Assembly (NCBI RefSeq): GCF_013409425.1
Contig: NZ_JACCAC010000001.1
Span: 1,116,001-1,180,000, forward strand
Source of the DNA: Nocardioides perillae
Lineage (GTDB): Bacteria > Actinomycetota > Actinomycetes > Propionibacteriales > Nocardioidaceae
Length of the DNA: 64,000 nucleotides
Direction of reading: 5' to 3'
Shown here piece by piece: positions 26,580 to 37,235 of this stretch; positions within the stretch are counted from its first letter, which is position 1; each line of letters opens with the position of its first letter. A model generated the notes under the pieces. The model saw only the letters and a program-made list of their open reading frames with translations, searched no databases and had not been told where the DNA came from. Made by a program: the position numbers and the translations under genes.

Positions 26580-26735
26580 ATGACGCACCTGCACGCTCCG
26601 CACCGCAACCGGGCACGACGTCGCTACGCGACGCTCAGCCGCCGAGCCCAGGCCGAGCAGCTCCTGACGCTGCTCTTCTTCGGCGCCGTGGTGATGGCCT
26701 TCAGCCTCGTGGCGTCGGCTCCACTGCTGCGCTGA
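26580..26735 (+). CDS. Small 51-aa single-pass membrane protein
   Basis: ATG 26580 has GGGGGAGG about 6-8 nt upstream. A basic N-terminal half (HRNRARRRYATLSRRAQ) precedes one transmembrane helix (LLTLLFFGAVVMAFSLVAS). Its 3' end overlaps the convergent metal-receptor gene by 35 nt. The 225-nt gap upstream (26355-26579) has short inverted repeats but no other gene I can see. Family not recognised. Confidence 0.6.
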   Translation: MTHLHAPHRNRARRRYATLSRRAQAEQLLTLLFFGAVVMAFSLVASAPLLR

Positions 26736-27516
26736 GCAGGCGGGCGGCGTCGAGGAGCGAGGGCCCGTACCACGTCAGGAGCCGCCCGCTCACGAGCTCG
26801 GTCGGGGTGCGCGCGAAGGCCTCCGGGCCGTCGTCGGCCGTGAAGACGTAGGGCTCGTCGGGCAGCAGCACCGCGTCGGCGCCGGCTGCGTCGAGGTCGG
26901 CGAGGTCGACCGCGGGGTAGCGCTCGGGGCGGTCCGCGAAGACGTTGTCCCACCCGAGCCGGCGCACCAGGTCACCGGTGAAGGTGCGCCCGCCGACCAC
27001 CATCCACGGGTCGCGCCAGATCGCGACGGCCACCCGGCGCGACACCGGTGGCACCGGACCGCACCACAGCCGTCGCGCCTCGGCGAGCCACGCCGGCCGC
27101 TCCCAGCCGAGCGCGTCGTCGAAGAGCCGCTCGATCGCCGCGACGCCCTGGGGCACGGTCTCGACGTCGGTGACCCACACCGGCACGCCGGCGTCCCGCA
27201 GCCTCCGCACGTCGAGCTCGCGGTTCTCCTCCTTGTTGGCCACGACGAGGTCGGGCGCGAGCGCCGCGATCGCCTTCGTGTCGGGGTTCTTCGTCCCGCG
27301 CACGCGGGGGACGTCGAGGTCGCCCGGGTGGGTGCACCACTGCGTCGCCGCGACCAGGGCCTCGGGGCGCACGCTCGCGATCGCCTCCGTCAGCGACGGG
27401 ACCAGCGAGACGACGCGCTGCGCCGGCCGCGCACCGGCGTACGGGTGGCCGAGGTCGTCGGCGGGGTCGCCGTCCCTCCTGGGGCCCGGCGGAGCGTCAT
27501 GCGGAGGCGAGGTCAT
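26701..27516 (-). CDS. Helical-backbone metal receptor (BtuF-like) protein
   Basis: A 271-aa periplasmic-binding-fold protein of the cobalamin/iron-chelate receptor type: RVVSLVPSLTEAI at the start of the domain, GTKNPDTKAIAALAPDLVVANKEENR, and a second lobe with VDLADLDAAGADAVLLPDEPY. It lacks a signal peptide and lipobox, and no ABC permease or ATPase lies nearby. It may be a cytoplasmic cobalamin-binding variant. The ATG at 27516 and the first eight codons lie within a degenerate copy of the family C repeat. Confidence 0.8.
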   Translation of the reverse strand: MTSPPHDAPPGPRRDGDPADDLGHPYAGARPAQRVVSLVPSLTEAIASVRPEALVAATQWCTHPGDLDVPRVRGTKNPDTKAIAALAPDLVVANKEENRELDVRRLRDAGVPVWVTDVETVPQGVAAIERLFDDALGWERPAWLAEARRLWCGPVPPVSRRVAVAIWRDPWMVVGGRTFTGDLVRRLGWDNVFADRPERYPAVDLADLDAAGADAVLLPDEPYVFTADDGPEAFARTPTELVSGRLLTWYGPSLLDAARLLSAAVEPTPRG

Positions 27517-27537
27517 GGCGTCCGGAGCGTATGACGC
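27494..27537. repeat. Family C 44-bp palindrome, degenerate copy
   Basis: It begins with GCGTCATGCGG and ends GCGTATGACGC, with two mismatches to the perfect arm CCGCATGACGC. It overlaps the start codon of the metal-receptor gene (27514-27516). Confidence 0.6.
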
Positions 27538-27568
27538 ACGGGGTCGGGCGGGGGAGGGCCCTGCGCGA

Positions 27569-27612
27569 GCGTCATGCGGTCTGCACGCGATCGCGTCGCC
27601 TGCGCATGACGC
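27569..27612. repeat. Family C 44-bp palindrome
   Basis: It starts GCGTCATGCGG and ends TGCGCATGACGC, with an inner imperfect palindrome GCACGCGATCGCGTC. It lies between the metal-receptor gene and the desaturase gene. Confidence 0.8.
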
Positions 27613-27648
27613 ACGCCAGGGTGACCACGGCGCCCCCGCGTGAGGACC

Positions 27649-28884
27649 TCAGGCGGGCGCCGGCAGCTGCCGGCCGGCGCGCACCATGTGCGCGAGCCGG
27701 CGCAGCTGGGAGCCGACGTTGCCGCGGTGCGTCTCGGCGAGCCAGCCGTCGGGCAGCGAGAGCCGCAGCACCTTGTGCCAGGCGCTGCCGACCTGCGGCA
27801 CGAGCGGGCGGGCGTTGTAGTCCAGGCCGTAGCGCTCGAAGAGCGCGCGCACCTGCGGCGCGATCTCGGCGTAGCGGTTGCTGGGCAGGTCGGGGAAGAG
27901 GTGGTGCTCGACCTGGTGCGACAGGTTGCCCGCGAGCAGGTGCAGCAGCGGGCCGCCGGAGATGTTGGCCGAGCCGAGCATCTGGCGGAGGTACCACTCG
28001 CCGCGGGTCTCGGTCTCGGGCAGCTCGTCGAGCTCGAAGGCCTCGACACCCTCGGGGAAGTGCCCGCACATGATGATCGAGTGCGACCACAGGTTGCGCA
28101 CGAGGTTGGCGGTCGCGTTGGCGGTGAGGGTGGAACGGGCGCCGCGCCCCGACAGCGCCGGGTGCACGACGTAGTCCTTCGTGACCTGCTTGCCGGCCTT
28201 GCGCAGCGTGCCGCGCAGCCGGCTGCGCAGCTCGGGGGTCATGCCCTTGCCCTCGCGCAGGTGCTCGCCGAGCTCCATGTCGTACATCGCGATGCCCCAC
28301 TCGAAGAGGCACGCGTTGACGAAGTTCCAGACCGGCTGCACGAGGTAGCGCGGCTTCCACGGCTGGTCCTCGTCGACGCGCATGATGCCGTAGCCGAGGT
28401 CGTTGTCCTCGCCGATGATGTTCGTGTAGGTGTGGTGGCGCTGGTTGTGCGACTCCTGCCACTGCTCGGTGGGAGAGGCGTGGTCCCAGTCCCAGGTGGT
28501 CGAGTGGATCTTCGGGTCGCGCATCCAGTCCCACTGCCCGTGGAGCACGTTGTGCCCGATCTCCATGTTGTCGAGCACCTTCGCGGTCGCGAGCATCGCG
28601 GTGCCCGCGAGCCACGCCGGCCGCCGCCGGCTGCCCGTCATCAGCACCACGCGCCCGCTCAGCTCGAGCAGCCGTTGGGCGAGGATGACGCGACGGATGT
28701 ACGCCGCGTCCCGCGCGCCGCGGGAGTCCAGCACCGACTGCCGGATCGCGTCCAGCTCGCGGCCGAGCTCGGCCACGTCGGCCTCGGTGAGGTGGGCGGT
28801 CGGCCCGCCCTGGGCGTGCGTCCGCACACCCGCGGACGGTGCGGTGCCCGCCTGCGAAGGGGCGGCGTACGTCGTGGAGGTCAT
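27649..28884 (-). CDS. Membrane fatty acid (acyl-CoA) desaturase
   Basis: A 411-aa di-iron membrane desaturase. The three histidine boxes are present: HNVLHGQ, HNQRHH and QVEHHLFP. The last is typical of front-end and mycobacterial DesA3-like acyl-CoA desaturases. Hydrophobic segments flank the boxes. Electrons should come from a ferredoxin-reductase partner, but none is encoded next to it. ATG 28884 is preferred over the upstream GTG extension to 28947. GGGTTACCTGACCGC before the ATG may be a leaderless-type promoter. Position of the double bond is unknown. Confidence 0.9.
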   Translation of the reverse strand: MTSTTYAAPSQAGTAPSAGVRTHAQGGPTAHLTEADVAELGRELDAIRQSVLDSRGARDAAYIRRVILAQRLLELSGRVVLMTGSRRRPAWLAGTAMLATAKVLDNMEIGHNVLHGQWDWMRDPKIHSTTWDWDHASPTEQWQESHNQRHHTYTNIIGEDNDLGYGIMRVDEDQPWKPRYLVQPVWNFVNACLFEWGIAMYDMELGEHLREGKGMTPELRSRLRGTLRKAGKQVTKDYVVHPALSGRGARSTLTANATANLVRNLWSHSIIMCGHFPEGVEAFELDELPETETRGEWYLRQMLGSANISGGPLLHLLAGNLSHQVEHHLFPDLPSNRYAEIAPQVRALFERYGLDYNARPLVPQVGSAWHKVLRLSLPDGWLAETHRGNVGSQLRRLAHMVRAGRQLPAPA

Positions 28885-28968
28885 GCGGTCAGGTAACCCG
28901 ATGCCGGCACCGGCACGCGCACCCGGGGTGTGGCGTGGACAGCGCACGGGGTCCCAGGGGGCACGGCC

Positions 28969-31900
28969 TCACACGTTGCGGCGGTACTGCCCGCCCACCT
29001 CGAAGAACGCCTCGGTGACCTGGCCGAGGGTGCAGACGCGGGCGGCGTCCATCAGCACGGCGAAGACGTTCTCGCCGCTGGTCGCGGCCTGCTTGAGGCG
29101 GGCGAGGGCGGCCGCCGCCTCGTCGCGGTGGGCGTCCTGGAACTCCCGGGTGCGGCGCAGCTGCGACTCCTTCTCGGCCTCCGTGGCGCGGGCGAGCTCG
29201 ATCTTCTCGGGGGTGCCGTCGCCGGCGTCGGGGCGGCGGAAGGTGTTGACGCCGATGATCGGCAGCGACCCGTCGTGCTTGCGGTGCTCGTAGAGCATCG
29301 ACTCGTCCTGGATGCGGCCGCGCTGGTAGCCGGTCTCCATCGCGCCGAGCACGCCGCCGCGCTCGTTGATGCGGTCGAACTCCGCCAGCACGGCCGCCTC
29401 GACGAGGTCGGTGAGCTCGTCGACGACGAAGGAGCCCTGCAGCGGGTTCTCGTTCATCGCCAGGCCCCACTCGCGGTTGATGATGAGCTGGATCGCCAGC
29501 GCGCGGCGCACCGACTCCTCGCTGGGGGTGGTCACGGCCTCGTCGTAGGCGTTGGTGTGCAGGCTGTTGGCGTTGTCGTAGATCGCGATCAGCGCCTGCA
29601 GCGTGGTGCGGATGTCGTTGAAGTCCATCTCCTGCGCGTGCAGCGAGCGACCGGACGTCTGCACGTGGTACTTCAGCTTCTGGCTGCGCTCGCCCGCGCC
29701 GTACTTCTCCTTCATCGCGATCGCCCAGATCCGGCGGGCGACGCGGCCGAGCACGGTGTACTCGGGGTCCATGCCGTTGGAGAAGAAGAAGGACAGGTTG
29801 GGCGCGAAGGCGTCGATGTCCATGCCGCGCGCGAGGTAGGCCTCGACGTAGGTGAAGCCGTTGGCGAGGGTGAAGGCGAGCTGGCTGATGGGGTTCGCCC
29901 CGGCCTCGGCGATGTGGTAGCCGGAGATCGACACGGAGTAGAAGTTGCGCACCCCGTGCTCGATGAACCACTCCTGGATGTCGGCCATGCAGCGCAGCGA
30001 GAACTCGGTGGAGAACAGGCAGGTGTTCTGGCCCTGGTCCTCCTTGAGGATGTCGGCCTGCACGGTGCCGCGCACGGTCGCCACCGCGTGCGCGGCGAGC
30101 ATCGCGCGCTCCTCCTCGCCCGGCTCGCGGCCCTCCCGCTCGCGGAACGTGTCGACCTCCTGGTCGATCACGGTGTTGAGGAAGAAGGCGAGGACCGTCG
30201 GCGCGGGGCCGTTGATCGTCATGCTCACGCTGGTGCTGGGCGCCGTGAGGTCGAAGCCGTCGTAGAGGACCTTCATGTCGTCCAGCGTCGCGACCGAGAC
30301 GCCGGAGGTGCCGACCTTGCCGTAGACGTCGGGGCGGGGGTCGGGGTCGCGACCGTAGAGGGTGACGGAGTCGAACGCGGTCGACAGGCGCTTGGCCTCG
30401 CCCTCGGCGGAGAGCACCTTGAAGCGGCGGTTGGTGCGCGCGGGGTCGCCCTCGCCGGCGAACATCCGCGCCGGGTCCTCGCCGTCGCGCTTGAAGGGGA
30501 AGACGCCGGCGGTGAAGGGGAAGTGGCCCGGGAGGTTCTCGCGGCGCCAGAAGCGCACGAGCTCGCCGTGGTCCTCCCAGCGCGGCAGCGAGACGCGGCG
30601 CACCTGGTTGCCGCTCAGCGACTCGCGGGTCAGCTTCGTGACGATCTCGCGGTCGCGGACCTTCACGACCTGCTCGTCGCCGGAGTAGGCCTCCACCACC
30701 GACGGCCACGCGGCCACCTGGTCGGCGACCTCGTGCGGCAGCTGCTTGCGCGCGGCCTCGAGCAGGGCAGGTACGCCGCCCTGGTCGCCGTCGGCGAGCT
30801 CGGCGCTGACCGCCTCGAGGCGCTGCACCCGGCGCGCGGCCTCGGCCAGCTCCTCGGTGCGCGCGTGGTAGGCGCGGACGGTCTCGGTGATCTCGGCGAG
30901 GTAGCGCACCCGCTCGGTGGGCACGACCTGCCGGATGCCGGAGGAGTGCTTGACGCCGACCGGGGCGAGCGTGCCCTCGGCGACCGGCAGGCCCTGCTCG
31001 GCCAGCAGGTCGCGCAGGTGCTGGTAGAGCGCGGTGACGCCGTCGTCGTCGAAGGTCGCGGCGCTGGTGCCGAAGACCGGCATGTCCTCGGGCTGCTGGC
31101 CGAAGGCCTCGCGGTTGCGCACCATCTGCCGGCCGACGTCGCGCAGCGCGTCCTTCGCGCCGCGGCGCTCGAACTTGTTGATCGCCACCACGTCGGCGAA
31201 GTCGAGCATGTCGATCTTCTCGAGCTGGCTCGCGGCGCCGAACTCCGGCGTCATGACGTAGAGGCTGGTGTCGACGAAGGGCACGATCGCCGCGTCGCCC
31301 TGGCCGATGCCGGGGGTCTCCACCACGACCAGGTCGAAGCCCGCGGCCTTGAGCACCGTCAGCACGTCGTCGAGGTGCTCGGGCACCTCGTGGGCGCCGC
31401 GGGTCGCGAGGCTGCGGAAGAAGACCCGGTCGCCGTCGATGGAGTTCATCCGGATCCGGTCGCCGAGCAGCGCGCCGCCGCCCTTGCGGCGGGTCGGGTC
31501 GACCGCGACGACCGCGACGCGCAGCTTGTCCTGCTGGTCGACGCGGAAGCGGCGCACCACCTCGTCGGTGAGGCTGGACTTGCCCGAGCCGCCGGTGCCG
31601 GTCAGCCCGAGCACCGGCACCGTGCGGGCCGCGGCGGCCTCGCGGAGCCGGCGTACGACCTCGTCGGGGAGCTGGCCCTGCTCCGCGCCGGTGATCGCGC
31701 GCGCGATCGCGAACCGGTCGCCGGCGAGCACCGCCTCGGCGTCGACCTGCTTGGCCTCCCACAGGTCGAAGTCGCAGTCGCGGACGACGGAGTTGACCAT
31801 GCCGACCAAGCCCATGCGCTGGCCGTCCTCGGGGGAGAAGATCGTGACGCCGGCGGCGCGCAGCCGCTCGATCTCGTCGTGGACGATCACGCCCCCGCCG

Positions 31901-32193
31901 CCTCCGACGACGCGCACGTGGTCGGCGCCCTGCGCGCGCAGCGACTCCTTGAGGTACTCGAAGTACTCGATGTGGCCGCCCTGGTAGGAGCTGACGGCCA
32001 CGCCCTGGACGTCCTCCTCGAGCGCGGCGTCGACGACCTCCTGCACCGAGCGGTTGTGGCCGAGGTGCACGACCTCGCAGCCCTGGCTCTGGAAGATCCG
32101 CCGCATGATGTTGATCGAGGCGTCGTGGCCGTCGAAGAGGCTGCTCGCCGTGACGAGGCGGACGGGGTTGACGGGCGTGTGCAGGTCGGCCAT
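28969..32193 (-). CDS. icmF: Fused isobutyryl-CoA mutase (IcmF)
   Basis: A 1074-aa single-chain adenosylcobalamin mutase interconverting isobutyryl- and n-butyryl-CoA and possibly other branched acyl-CoAs. An N-terminal B12 domain has the DxH lower-ligand motif as FDGHDAS, followed by SYQGGH and GGGGG. A G-protein chaperone domain (about 180-420) has P-loop GTGGSGKSS. The C-terminal mutase barrel contains [27 protein letters not shown] and YHVQTSGRS. The Phe in RMFAGEG is the residue I recall as distinguishing isobutyryl- from pivalyl-CoA mutases. The order B12-GTPase-mutase is diagnostic of IcmF. ATG 32193 has GAGG nearby and a GATACT box at 32221-32216. Confidence 0.95.
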   Translation of the reverse strand: MADLHTPVNPVRLVTASSLFDGHDASINIMRRIFQSQGCEVVHLGHNRSVQEVVDAALEEDVQGVAVSSYQGGHIEYFEYLKESLRAQGADHVRVVGGGGGVIVHDEIERLRAAGVTIFSPEDGQRMGLVGMVNSVVRDCDFDLWEAKQVDAEAVLAGDRFAIARAITGAEQGQLPDEVVRRLREAAAARTVPVLGLTGTGGSGKSSLTDEVVRRFRVDQQDKLRVAVVAVDPTRRKGGGALLGDRIRMNSIDGDRVFFRSLATRGAHEVPEHLDDVLTVLKAAGFDLVVVETPGIGQGDAAIVPFVDTSLYVMTPEFGAASQLEKIDMLDFADVVAINKFERRGAKDALRDVGRQMVRNREAFGQQPEDMPVFGTSAATFDDDGVTALYQHLRDLLAEQGLPVAEGTLAPVGVKHSSGIRQVVPTERVRYLAEITETVRAYHARTEELAEAARRVQRLEAVSAELADGDQGGVPALLEAARKQLPHEVADQVAAWPSVVEAYSGDEQVVKVRDREIVTKLTRESLSGNQVRRVSLPRWEDHGELVRFWRRENLPGHFPFTAGVFPFKRDGEDPARMFAGEGDPARTNRRFKVLSAEGEAKRLSTAFDSVTLYGRDPDPRPDVYGKVGTSGVSVATLDDMKVLYDGFDLTAPSTSVSMTINGPAPTVLAFFLNTVIDQEVDTFREREGREPGEEERAMLAAHAVATVRGTVQADILKEDQGQNTCLFSTEFSLRCMADIQEWFIEHGVRNFYSVSISGYHIAEAGANPISQLAFTLANGFTYVEAYLARGMDIDAFAPNLSFFFSNGMDPEYTVLGRVARRIWAIAMKEKYGAGERSQKLKYHVQTSGRSLHAQEMDFNDIRTTLQALIAIYDNANSLHTNAYDEAVTTPSEESVRRALAIQLIINREWGLAMNENPLQGSFVVDELTDLVEAAVLAEFDRINERGGVLGAMETGYQRGRIQDESMLYEHRKHDGSLPIIGVNTFRRPDAGDGTPEKIELARATEAEKESQLRRTREFQDAHRDEAAAALARLKQAATSGENVFAVLMDAARVCTLGQVTEAFFEVGGQYRRNV

Positions 32194-32215
32194 GCCCTCG
32201 ATGGTAGGACGTCCA

Positions 32216-32262
32216 AGTATCTGGTGTCGAGGCGTCGGCGACGACGGGACGTGGGCGATACT
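32216..32262. promoter_or_regulatory. Divergent icmF / pxpA promoter region
   Basis: Two identical GATACT -10 boxes face apart: 32221-32216 for icmF (about 22-nt leader) and 32257-32262 for pxpA (6 nt before its GTG, leaderless). The 75-nt intergenic region is too short for independent regulation, so the two units may be co-regulated. Confidence 0.55.
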
Positions 32263-32268
32263 GGGCCG

Positions 32269-33039
32269 GTGCGCACCGTCGACCTCAACGCCGACCTGGG
32301 GGAGGGCTTCGGGGCCTGGACGCTCGGCGACGACGACGCGCTGCTCGACGTCGTGACGAGTGCCAACGTGGCCTGCGGCTTCCACGCCGGCGACCCCACG
32401 ACCATGCGCCGCGTCTGCGAGCGTGCGGCCGAGCGCGGCGTGCGGATCGGGGCGCAGGTCGGCTACCGCGACCTCGCCGGCTTCGGCCGCCGCTTCGTCG
32501 ACGTCGCGCCCGCCGACCTCACCGCCGACGTGCTCTACCAGCTTGGTGCGCTCGAGGCCTTCGCCCGCGTCGCCGGCACGCGCGTCGCCTACGTGAAGCC
32601 GCACGGCGCCCTCTACCACGCCCTCGTCCACCACGAGGCGCAGGCCGCGGCCGTCGTCGAGGCCGTGCGCCGCTTCGACCCCGCACTGCCCGTCCTCGGC
32701 CTCCCCGGGTCGCGCTGGCTGGCCCTGGCGGAGGAGGCCGGGCTGACCCCGGTCGTCGAGGCGTTCGCCGACCGCGCCTACACGCCCGAGGGCACGCTGG
32801 TGTCCCGGCGGGAGCAGGGTGCGGTGCTGCACGACGCCGAGGAGGTGGCCGCGCGCTGCGTGCGGATGGTCACCGCCGGCGAGGTGGTGGCCGTCGACGG
32901 GTCGGTCGTGGCGGTGCGCCCCGCCTCGCTCTGCGTGCACGGCGACAGCCCGGGCGCGGTCGCGATGGCACGGCGGGTGCGGGCGGCTCTGACCGACGCC
33001 GGGGTGGCGCTCACCCCGTTCGCGGCGGCGGACGGCTAG
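32269..33039 (+). CDS. pxpA: 5-oxoprolinase subunit A (LamB/YcsF family)
   Basis: A 256-aa subunit of the three-part ATP-dependent 5-oxoprolinase that opens 5-oxo-L-proline to L-glutamate. Signatures are [12 protein letters not shown] at the N-terminus, [37 protein letters not shown] and CVHGDSPGA. Start GTG 32269 is set by the leaderless GATACT box. It is followed 4 nt later by pxpB and then overlapping pxpC, the usual order. Confidence 0.95.
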   Translation: MRTVDLNADLGEGFGAWTLGDDDALLDVVTSANVACGFHAGDPTTMRRVCERAAERGVRIGAQVGYRDLAGFGRRFVDVAPADLTADVLYQLGALEAFARVAGTRVAYVKPHGALYHALVHHEAQAAAVVEAVRRFDPALPVLGLPGSRWLALAEEAGLTPVVEAFADRAYTPEGTLVSRREQGAVLHDAEEVAARCVRMVTAGEVVAVDGSVVAVRPASLCVHGDSPGAVAMARRVRAALTDAGVALTPFAAADG

Positions 33040-33042
33040 GCC

Positions 33043-33657
33043 GTGCGCCTCCTCGACTGCGGTGACACCGCGCTCCTCGTGGAGCTCGCGGACCTCGACG
33101 AGGTGCTGGCGCTGCACGCCGCGCTGCTCGCGGCGCCGCCCCCGGGCGTGGTCGACCTCGTGCCCGCCGCGCGCACGCTGCTGCTGCGCACCGACCCGGA
33201 GGCGGGGGCCGACCTCGACGGCGTACGCCGTGCGGTGCTGGCCGCGCGACCCCGACCGGGTGCGCGCCCCGACGCCGGCCACGTCGAGGTGCCGGTGCGC
33301 TACGACGGCGCGGACCTCGAGGAGGTCGGCGCCCTGACCGGTCTGGGCGCCCGCGGCGTGGTCGAGGCGCACACGGCCGCGGAGTGGACGGTGGCCTTCT
33401 GCGGCTTCGCGCCCGGCTTCGGCTACTGCGTCGGCGGCGACGACCGGCTGCACGTGCCGCGCCGGCGCGACCCCCGCACGTCGGTGCCTGCGGGCTCCGT
33501 CGCGCTGGCGGGCGGCTTCACCGGCGTCTACCCGCGCGCCTCGCCCGGCGGCTGGCAGCTGCTCGGGCGCACCGACCTGCCGGTCTGGGACCTCGACCGC
33601 GACCCGCCCGCGCTGCTCGCCCCCGGCGTGCGCGTGCGCTTCGTCGAGGTCGCGTGA
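33043..33657 (+). CDS. pxpB: 5-oxoprolinase subunit B (KipI / allophanate hydrolase subunit 1 type)
   Basis: A 204-aa protein with the carboxyltransferase-like subunit B fold: EVPVRYDGADLEEVG, FCGFAPGFGYC, VPRRRDPRTSVPAGSVALAGG and YPRASPGGWQLLGRT. It forms the PxpBC complex that handles the phosphorylated intermediate. GTG 33043 follows the pxpA stop by 3 nt, and its own stop overlaps pxpC. Confidence 0.95.
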   Translation: MRLLDCGDTALLVELADLDEVLALHAALLAAPPPGVVDLVPAARTLLLRTDPEAGADLDGVRRAVLAARPRPGARPDAGHVEVPVRYDGADLEEVGALTGLGARGVVEAHTAAEWTVAFCGFAPGFGYCVGGDDRLHVPRRRDPRTSVPAGSVALAGGFTGVYPRASPGGWQLLGRTDLPVWDLDRDPPALLAPGVRVRFVEVA

Positions 33658-34547
33658 GCGGGCCCGCGACCGGGGGCGCCCCTGGCGGAGCTCCGGTGCT
33701 CGAGGTGCTCGAGGCCGGCCGCGGGACGACGGTGCAGGACCTCGGCCGGCCCGGGCTGGCCGCGCTCGGCGTCGGGCGCTCCGGCGCCGCCGACCGGGCC
33801 GCGCTGCGACTCGCGAACCGCCTCGTCGGCAACCCCGAGGGGCACGCCGGCCTCGAGGTGACCCTCGGCGGCCTCACGCTCGTCGCGACGGCCGCGGTCA
33901 CGGTGGCGGTGGCCGGGGCGCCCTGCTCGGTGACGGTCGACGGCCGCGCGGAGCCGGCGTACTCCTGCGTGCGCGTGCCGGCGGGCGCGACGGTGCGGCT
34001 CGGGACGCCGTCGACGGGGCTGCGCGGCTACCTCGCGGTGCGCGGAGGGGTCGACGTCGCGCCGGTGCTCGGCTCGCGCGCCACCGACACGCTGGCCGGG
34101 GTGGGGCCGCCACCGGTCGAGGCGGGCACGCGGTTGCCGGTCGGTCGCCCGCGCGGGCCGCTGCCCGACGTCGACCTCGCGCCCGTCTCGCCGCCGACGG
34201 GAGGCGACGTGCGGCTGCGGGTGCTGCCGGGGCCGCGGCTCGACTGGTGCGACCCCGGCGCGTGGGCGGTGCTGCTCGCGACGCCGTGGGAGGTGAGCGC
34301 CGACAGCGACCGGGTGGGGCTGCGGCTGGGGGGCGCCGAGCTGCGGCGGGTGCGCGACGGGGAGCTGCCGAGCGAGGGGACGGTGCCGGGCGCGCTGCAG
34401 CTGCCGCCGACCGGGCGCCCCACCCTGCTGCTCGCCGACCACCCGGTGACCGGCGGCTACCCCGTCGTCGGCGTGGTCAGGAGCGCCGACGTCGACCGCG
34501 CGGCCCAGGCCCGGCCGGGGCAGCGGCTGCGCTTCGTCGCGGGGTGA
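33654..34547 (+). CDS. pxpC: 5-oxoprolinase subunit C (KipA / allophanate hydrolase subunit 2 type)
   Basis: A 297-aa protein with VLEAGRGTTVQDLGRPG, GVGRSGAADRAALRLANRLVGN, GYLAVRGGVDVAPVLGSRATDT and the C-terminal DHPVTGGYPVVGVV. GTG 33654 overlaps the pxpB stop (GTGA). Length is normal. The operon lies between divergent icmF and a convergent MarR gene 8 nt away. Confidence 0.95.
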   Translation: MSGPATGGAPGGAPVLEVLEAGRGTTVQDLGRPGLAALGVGRSGAADRAALRLANRLVGNPEGHAGLEVTLGGLTLVATAAVTVAVAGAPCSVTVDGRAEPAYSCVRVPAGATVRLGTPSTGLRGYLAVRGGVDVAPVLGSRATDTLAGVGPPPVEAGTRLPVGRPRGPLPDVDLAPVSPPTGGDVRLRVLPGPRLDWCDPGAWAVLLATPWEVSADSDRVGLRLGGAELRRVRDGELPSEGTVPGALQLPPTGRPTLLLADHPVTGGYPVVGVVRSADVDRAAQARPGQRLRFVAG

Positions 34548-34555
34548 GCGGGCGG

Positions 34556-35095
34556 TCAGTCGACCGGGTCACCGGCGGTGCTGCGCAGGCGGGCCAGCAG
34601 CGCGGTGAGGTCGCGCACGTCCGCCGGGTCGAGGCCCGGGGCCGCGAAGACCTCGTTGAGGCCGGCGGTGGCGCGACCGGCGACCTCGCGCCCGGCGTCG
34701 GTGAGCACGGCGAGCTTGACCCGGCGATCAGCGGCGCCGGGCTCGCGGCGCACGAAGCCCTGCCGCTCGAGCCGGTCGACGGCGCTGGTGACGGAGGTGG
34801 GGTGCACCTGCAGCAGCGAGCCGAGGCGCGTCATCGGCATCCGCCCGGCCGAGGAGAAGCTCAGCAGCTGCAGCACCTCGTAGCGCGCGAACGTCAGCCC
34901 GTGCGGGCGCAGCACCTCCTCGATGCGCTCCATCAGCAGCTGTTGGGCGCGCACCAGCGAGGTCACCATCGCCATGCCGTCGGCTGCGTCGTCCCAGCCG
35001 TGGCGCAGCCACTGCTCGTGCGCCGCCCGGATCGGGTCGCGCCCGACGCCGCGCGCACCCCGGGCCGCGGCGGAGCGGGAGCGGGCCTCGGTCAC
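34556..35095 (-). CDS. MarR family transcriptional regulator
   Basis: A 179-aa winged-helix regulator. A dimerisation helix (DGMAMVTSLVRAQQLLMERIEEVL) is followed by LTFARYEVLQLLSFSSAGRMPMTRLGSLLQVHPTSVTSAVDRLERQGFVRRE, with the wing DRRVKLAVLTDAG. GTG 35095 lies 7 nt after TACGCT (35108-35103), so the mRNA is leaderless. It may control the pxp operon or the SDR/acyl-CoA dehydrogenase pair, but no operator was found. Confidence 0.92.
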   Translation of the reverse strand: MTEARSRSAAARGARGVGRDPIRAAHEQWLRHGWDDAADGMAMVTSLVRAQQLLMERIEEVLRPHGLTFARYEVLQLLSFSSAGRMPMTRLGSLLQVHPTSVTSAVDRLERQGFVRREPGAADRRVKLAVLTDAGREVAGRATAGLNEVFAAPGLDPADVRDLTALLARLRSTAGDPVD

Positions 35096-35150
35096 GCAGG
35101 GGAGCGTACGGCGTGGGGCTGGGTGCGCGCGCCGGCGCGTCCGCGGGCGG

Positions 35151-35233
35151 ACTTGTGGCCCAGGTCCTGCACTTGTGGCCCGAGTTCTCGGGGCACAAGT
35201 GCAGGAGTCACCGGCTGACCGGTGACTCCGACA
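35151..35233. repeat. Family B 83-bp structured repeat, copy 1
   Basis: It contains the hairpin arms CACTTGTGGCCCGAG and CTCGGGGCACAAGTG around TT, preceded by a direct ACTTGTGGCCCAGGTCCTG lead, and a second hairpin GAGTCACCGG-CTGA-CCGGTGACTC. A near-identical copy lies inverted at 60497-60579. It separates marR from the SDR gene. Confidence 0.85.
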
Positions 35234-35251
35234 GGCGACGGAGGGCAGTCG

Positions 35252-36010
35252 TCAGCGCGGAGCCATGCGCAGCGCGCCGTCCATGCGGATCGTCTCGCCG
35301 TTGAGGTAGTCGTGGCGCACGAGGGTGAGGACGAGGTCGGCGAACTCCTCGGGGCGACCGAGGCGCTGCGGGAAGGGGACGCCCGCGGCGAGCCCGGCGC
35401 GGAACTCCTCCGACACGGTGGCGAGCATCGGGGTCTCGACGATGCCGGGGCAGACCGTGTTGACCCGGATGCCGTGCTGGGCGAGGTCGCGGGCGGCGGG
35501 GAGGGTGAGGCCGACGACGCCGCCCTTGGACGCGGCGTACGCCGCCTGGCCGACCTGGCCGTCGAAGGCCGCGATGCTGGCGGTGTTGACCACGACGCCG
35601 CGGGCGCCGTCGGCGAGCGGCTCGGTCTCGGCGATGCGGGCCGCCGCCAGGGTCATCACGTGGACGGTGCCGAGCAGGTTGACCTGGACCACCTTCGCGA
35701 AGAGACCGAGGTCGTGGGGGCCCTTCTTGCCGAGCAGCCGGGCCGAGGGGCCGATGCCGGCGCAGTTGACGACGGTGCGCAGCGGGCGGCCGGTGCCGGC
35801 GGCCTCGGCGACCGCGGCCTCGACCTGCGTGGGGTCGGTGACGTCGACCGGGAGCAGGCGCACGCCCTCGCCCGGCTCGGCGCCCTCGATCGACGACGGC
35901 AGGTCGAAGCCGACGACCGTCGCGCCGGCCTCGGCGAGCGCGTGGGCGGTGGCGGCGCCGAGCCCGGAGGCGGCGCCGGTGACGATCGCGGTGGTGTCCT
36001 GCAGCTGCAT
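35252..36010 (-). CDS. SDR family 3-hydroxyacyl-CoA dehydrogenase-like protein
   Basis: A 252-aa classical SDR resembling type II 3-hydroxyacyl-CoA dehydrogenase (HSD10-like). It has VTGAASGLG (10-18), NCAGIGPSARLLGKKGPHDL, NTASIAAFDGQVGQAAYAASKGGV with catalytic Ser and YAASK, and the C-terminal substrate loop PQRLGRPEEFADLV. It follows the acyl-CoA dehydrogenase by 34 nt and likely carries out the next steps of the same beta-oxidation pathway. Confidence 0.9.
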   Translation of the reverse strand: MQLQDTTAIVTGAASGLGAATAHALAEAGATVVGFDLPSSIEGAEPGEGVRLLPVDVTDPTQVEAAVAEAAGTGRPLRTVVNCAGIGPSARLLGKKGPHDLGLFAKVVQVNLLGTVHVMTLAAARIAETEPLADGARGVVVNTASIAAFDGQVGQAAYAASKGGVVGLTLPAARDLAQHGIRVNTVCPGIVETPMLATVSEEFRAGLAAGVPFPQRLGRPEEFADLVLTLVRHDYLNGETIRMDGALRMAPR

Positions 36011-36044
36011 CGGGGGTCTCCTGGGTGGGTGGGGGTGAGGGCGG

Positions 36045-37220
<1,176 letters not shown>

Positions 37221-37235
37221 GGGTCCTCCGGCGGG

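Noticed and set aside
26297..26608. Frameshift in the phosphotransferase gene N-terminus
   Set aside because: Two overlapping frames cover the region, but neither has recognisable homology before 26354. A late GTG start explains the data without a frameshift.
28930..33039. 1369-aa plus-strand frame across icmF
   Set aside because: The first 1100 codons are antisense to icmF with repetitive Val/Gly/Arg composition. Only pxpA at its end is real.
28969..33453. 1494-aa minus-strand version of IcmF extending over pxpA
   Set aside because: The IcmF domain begins at ATG 32193. The upstream part is the antisense of pxpA and pxpB.
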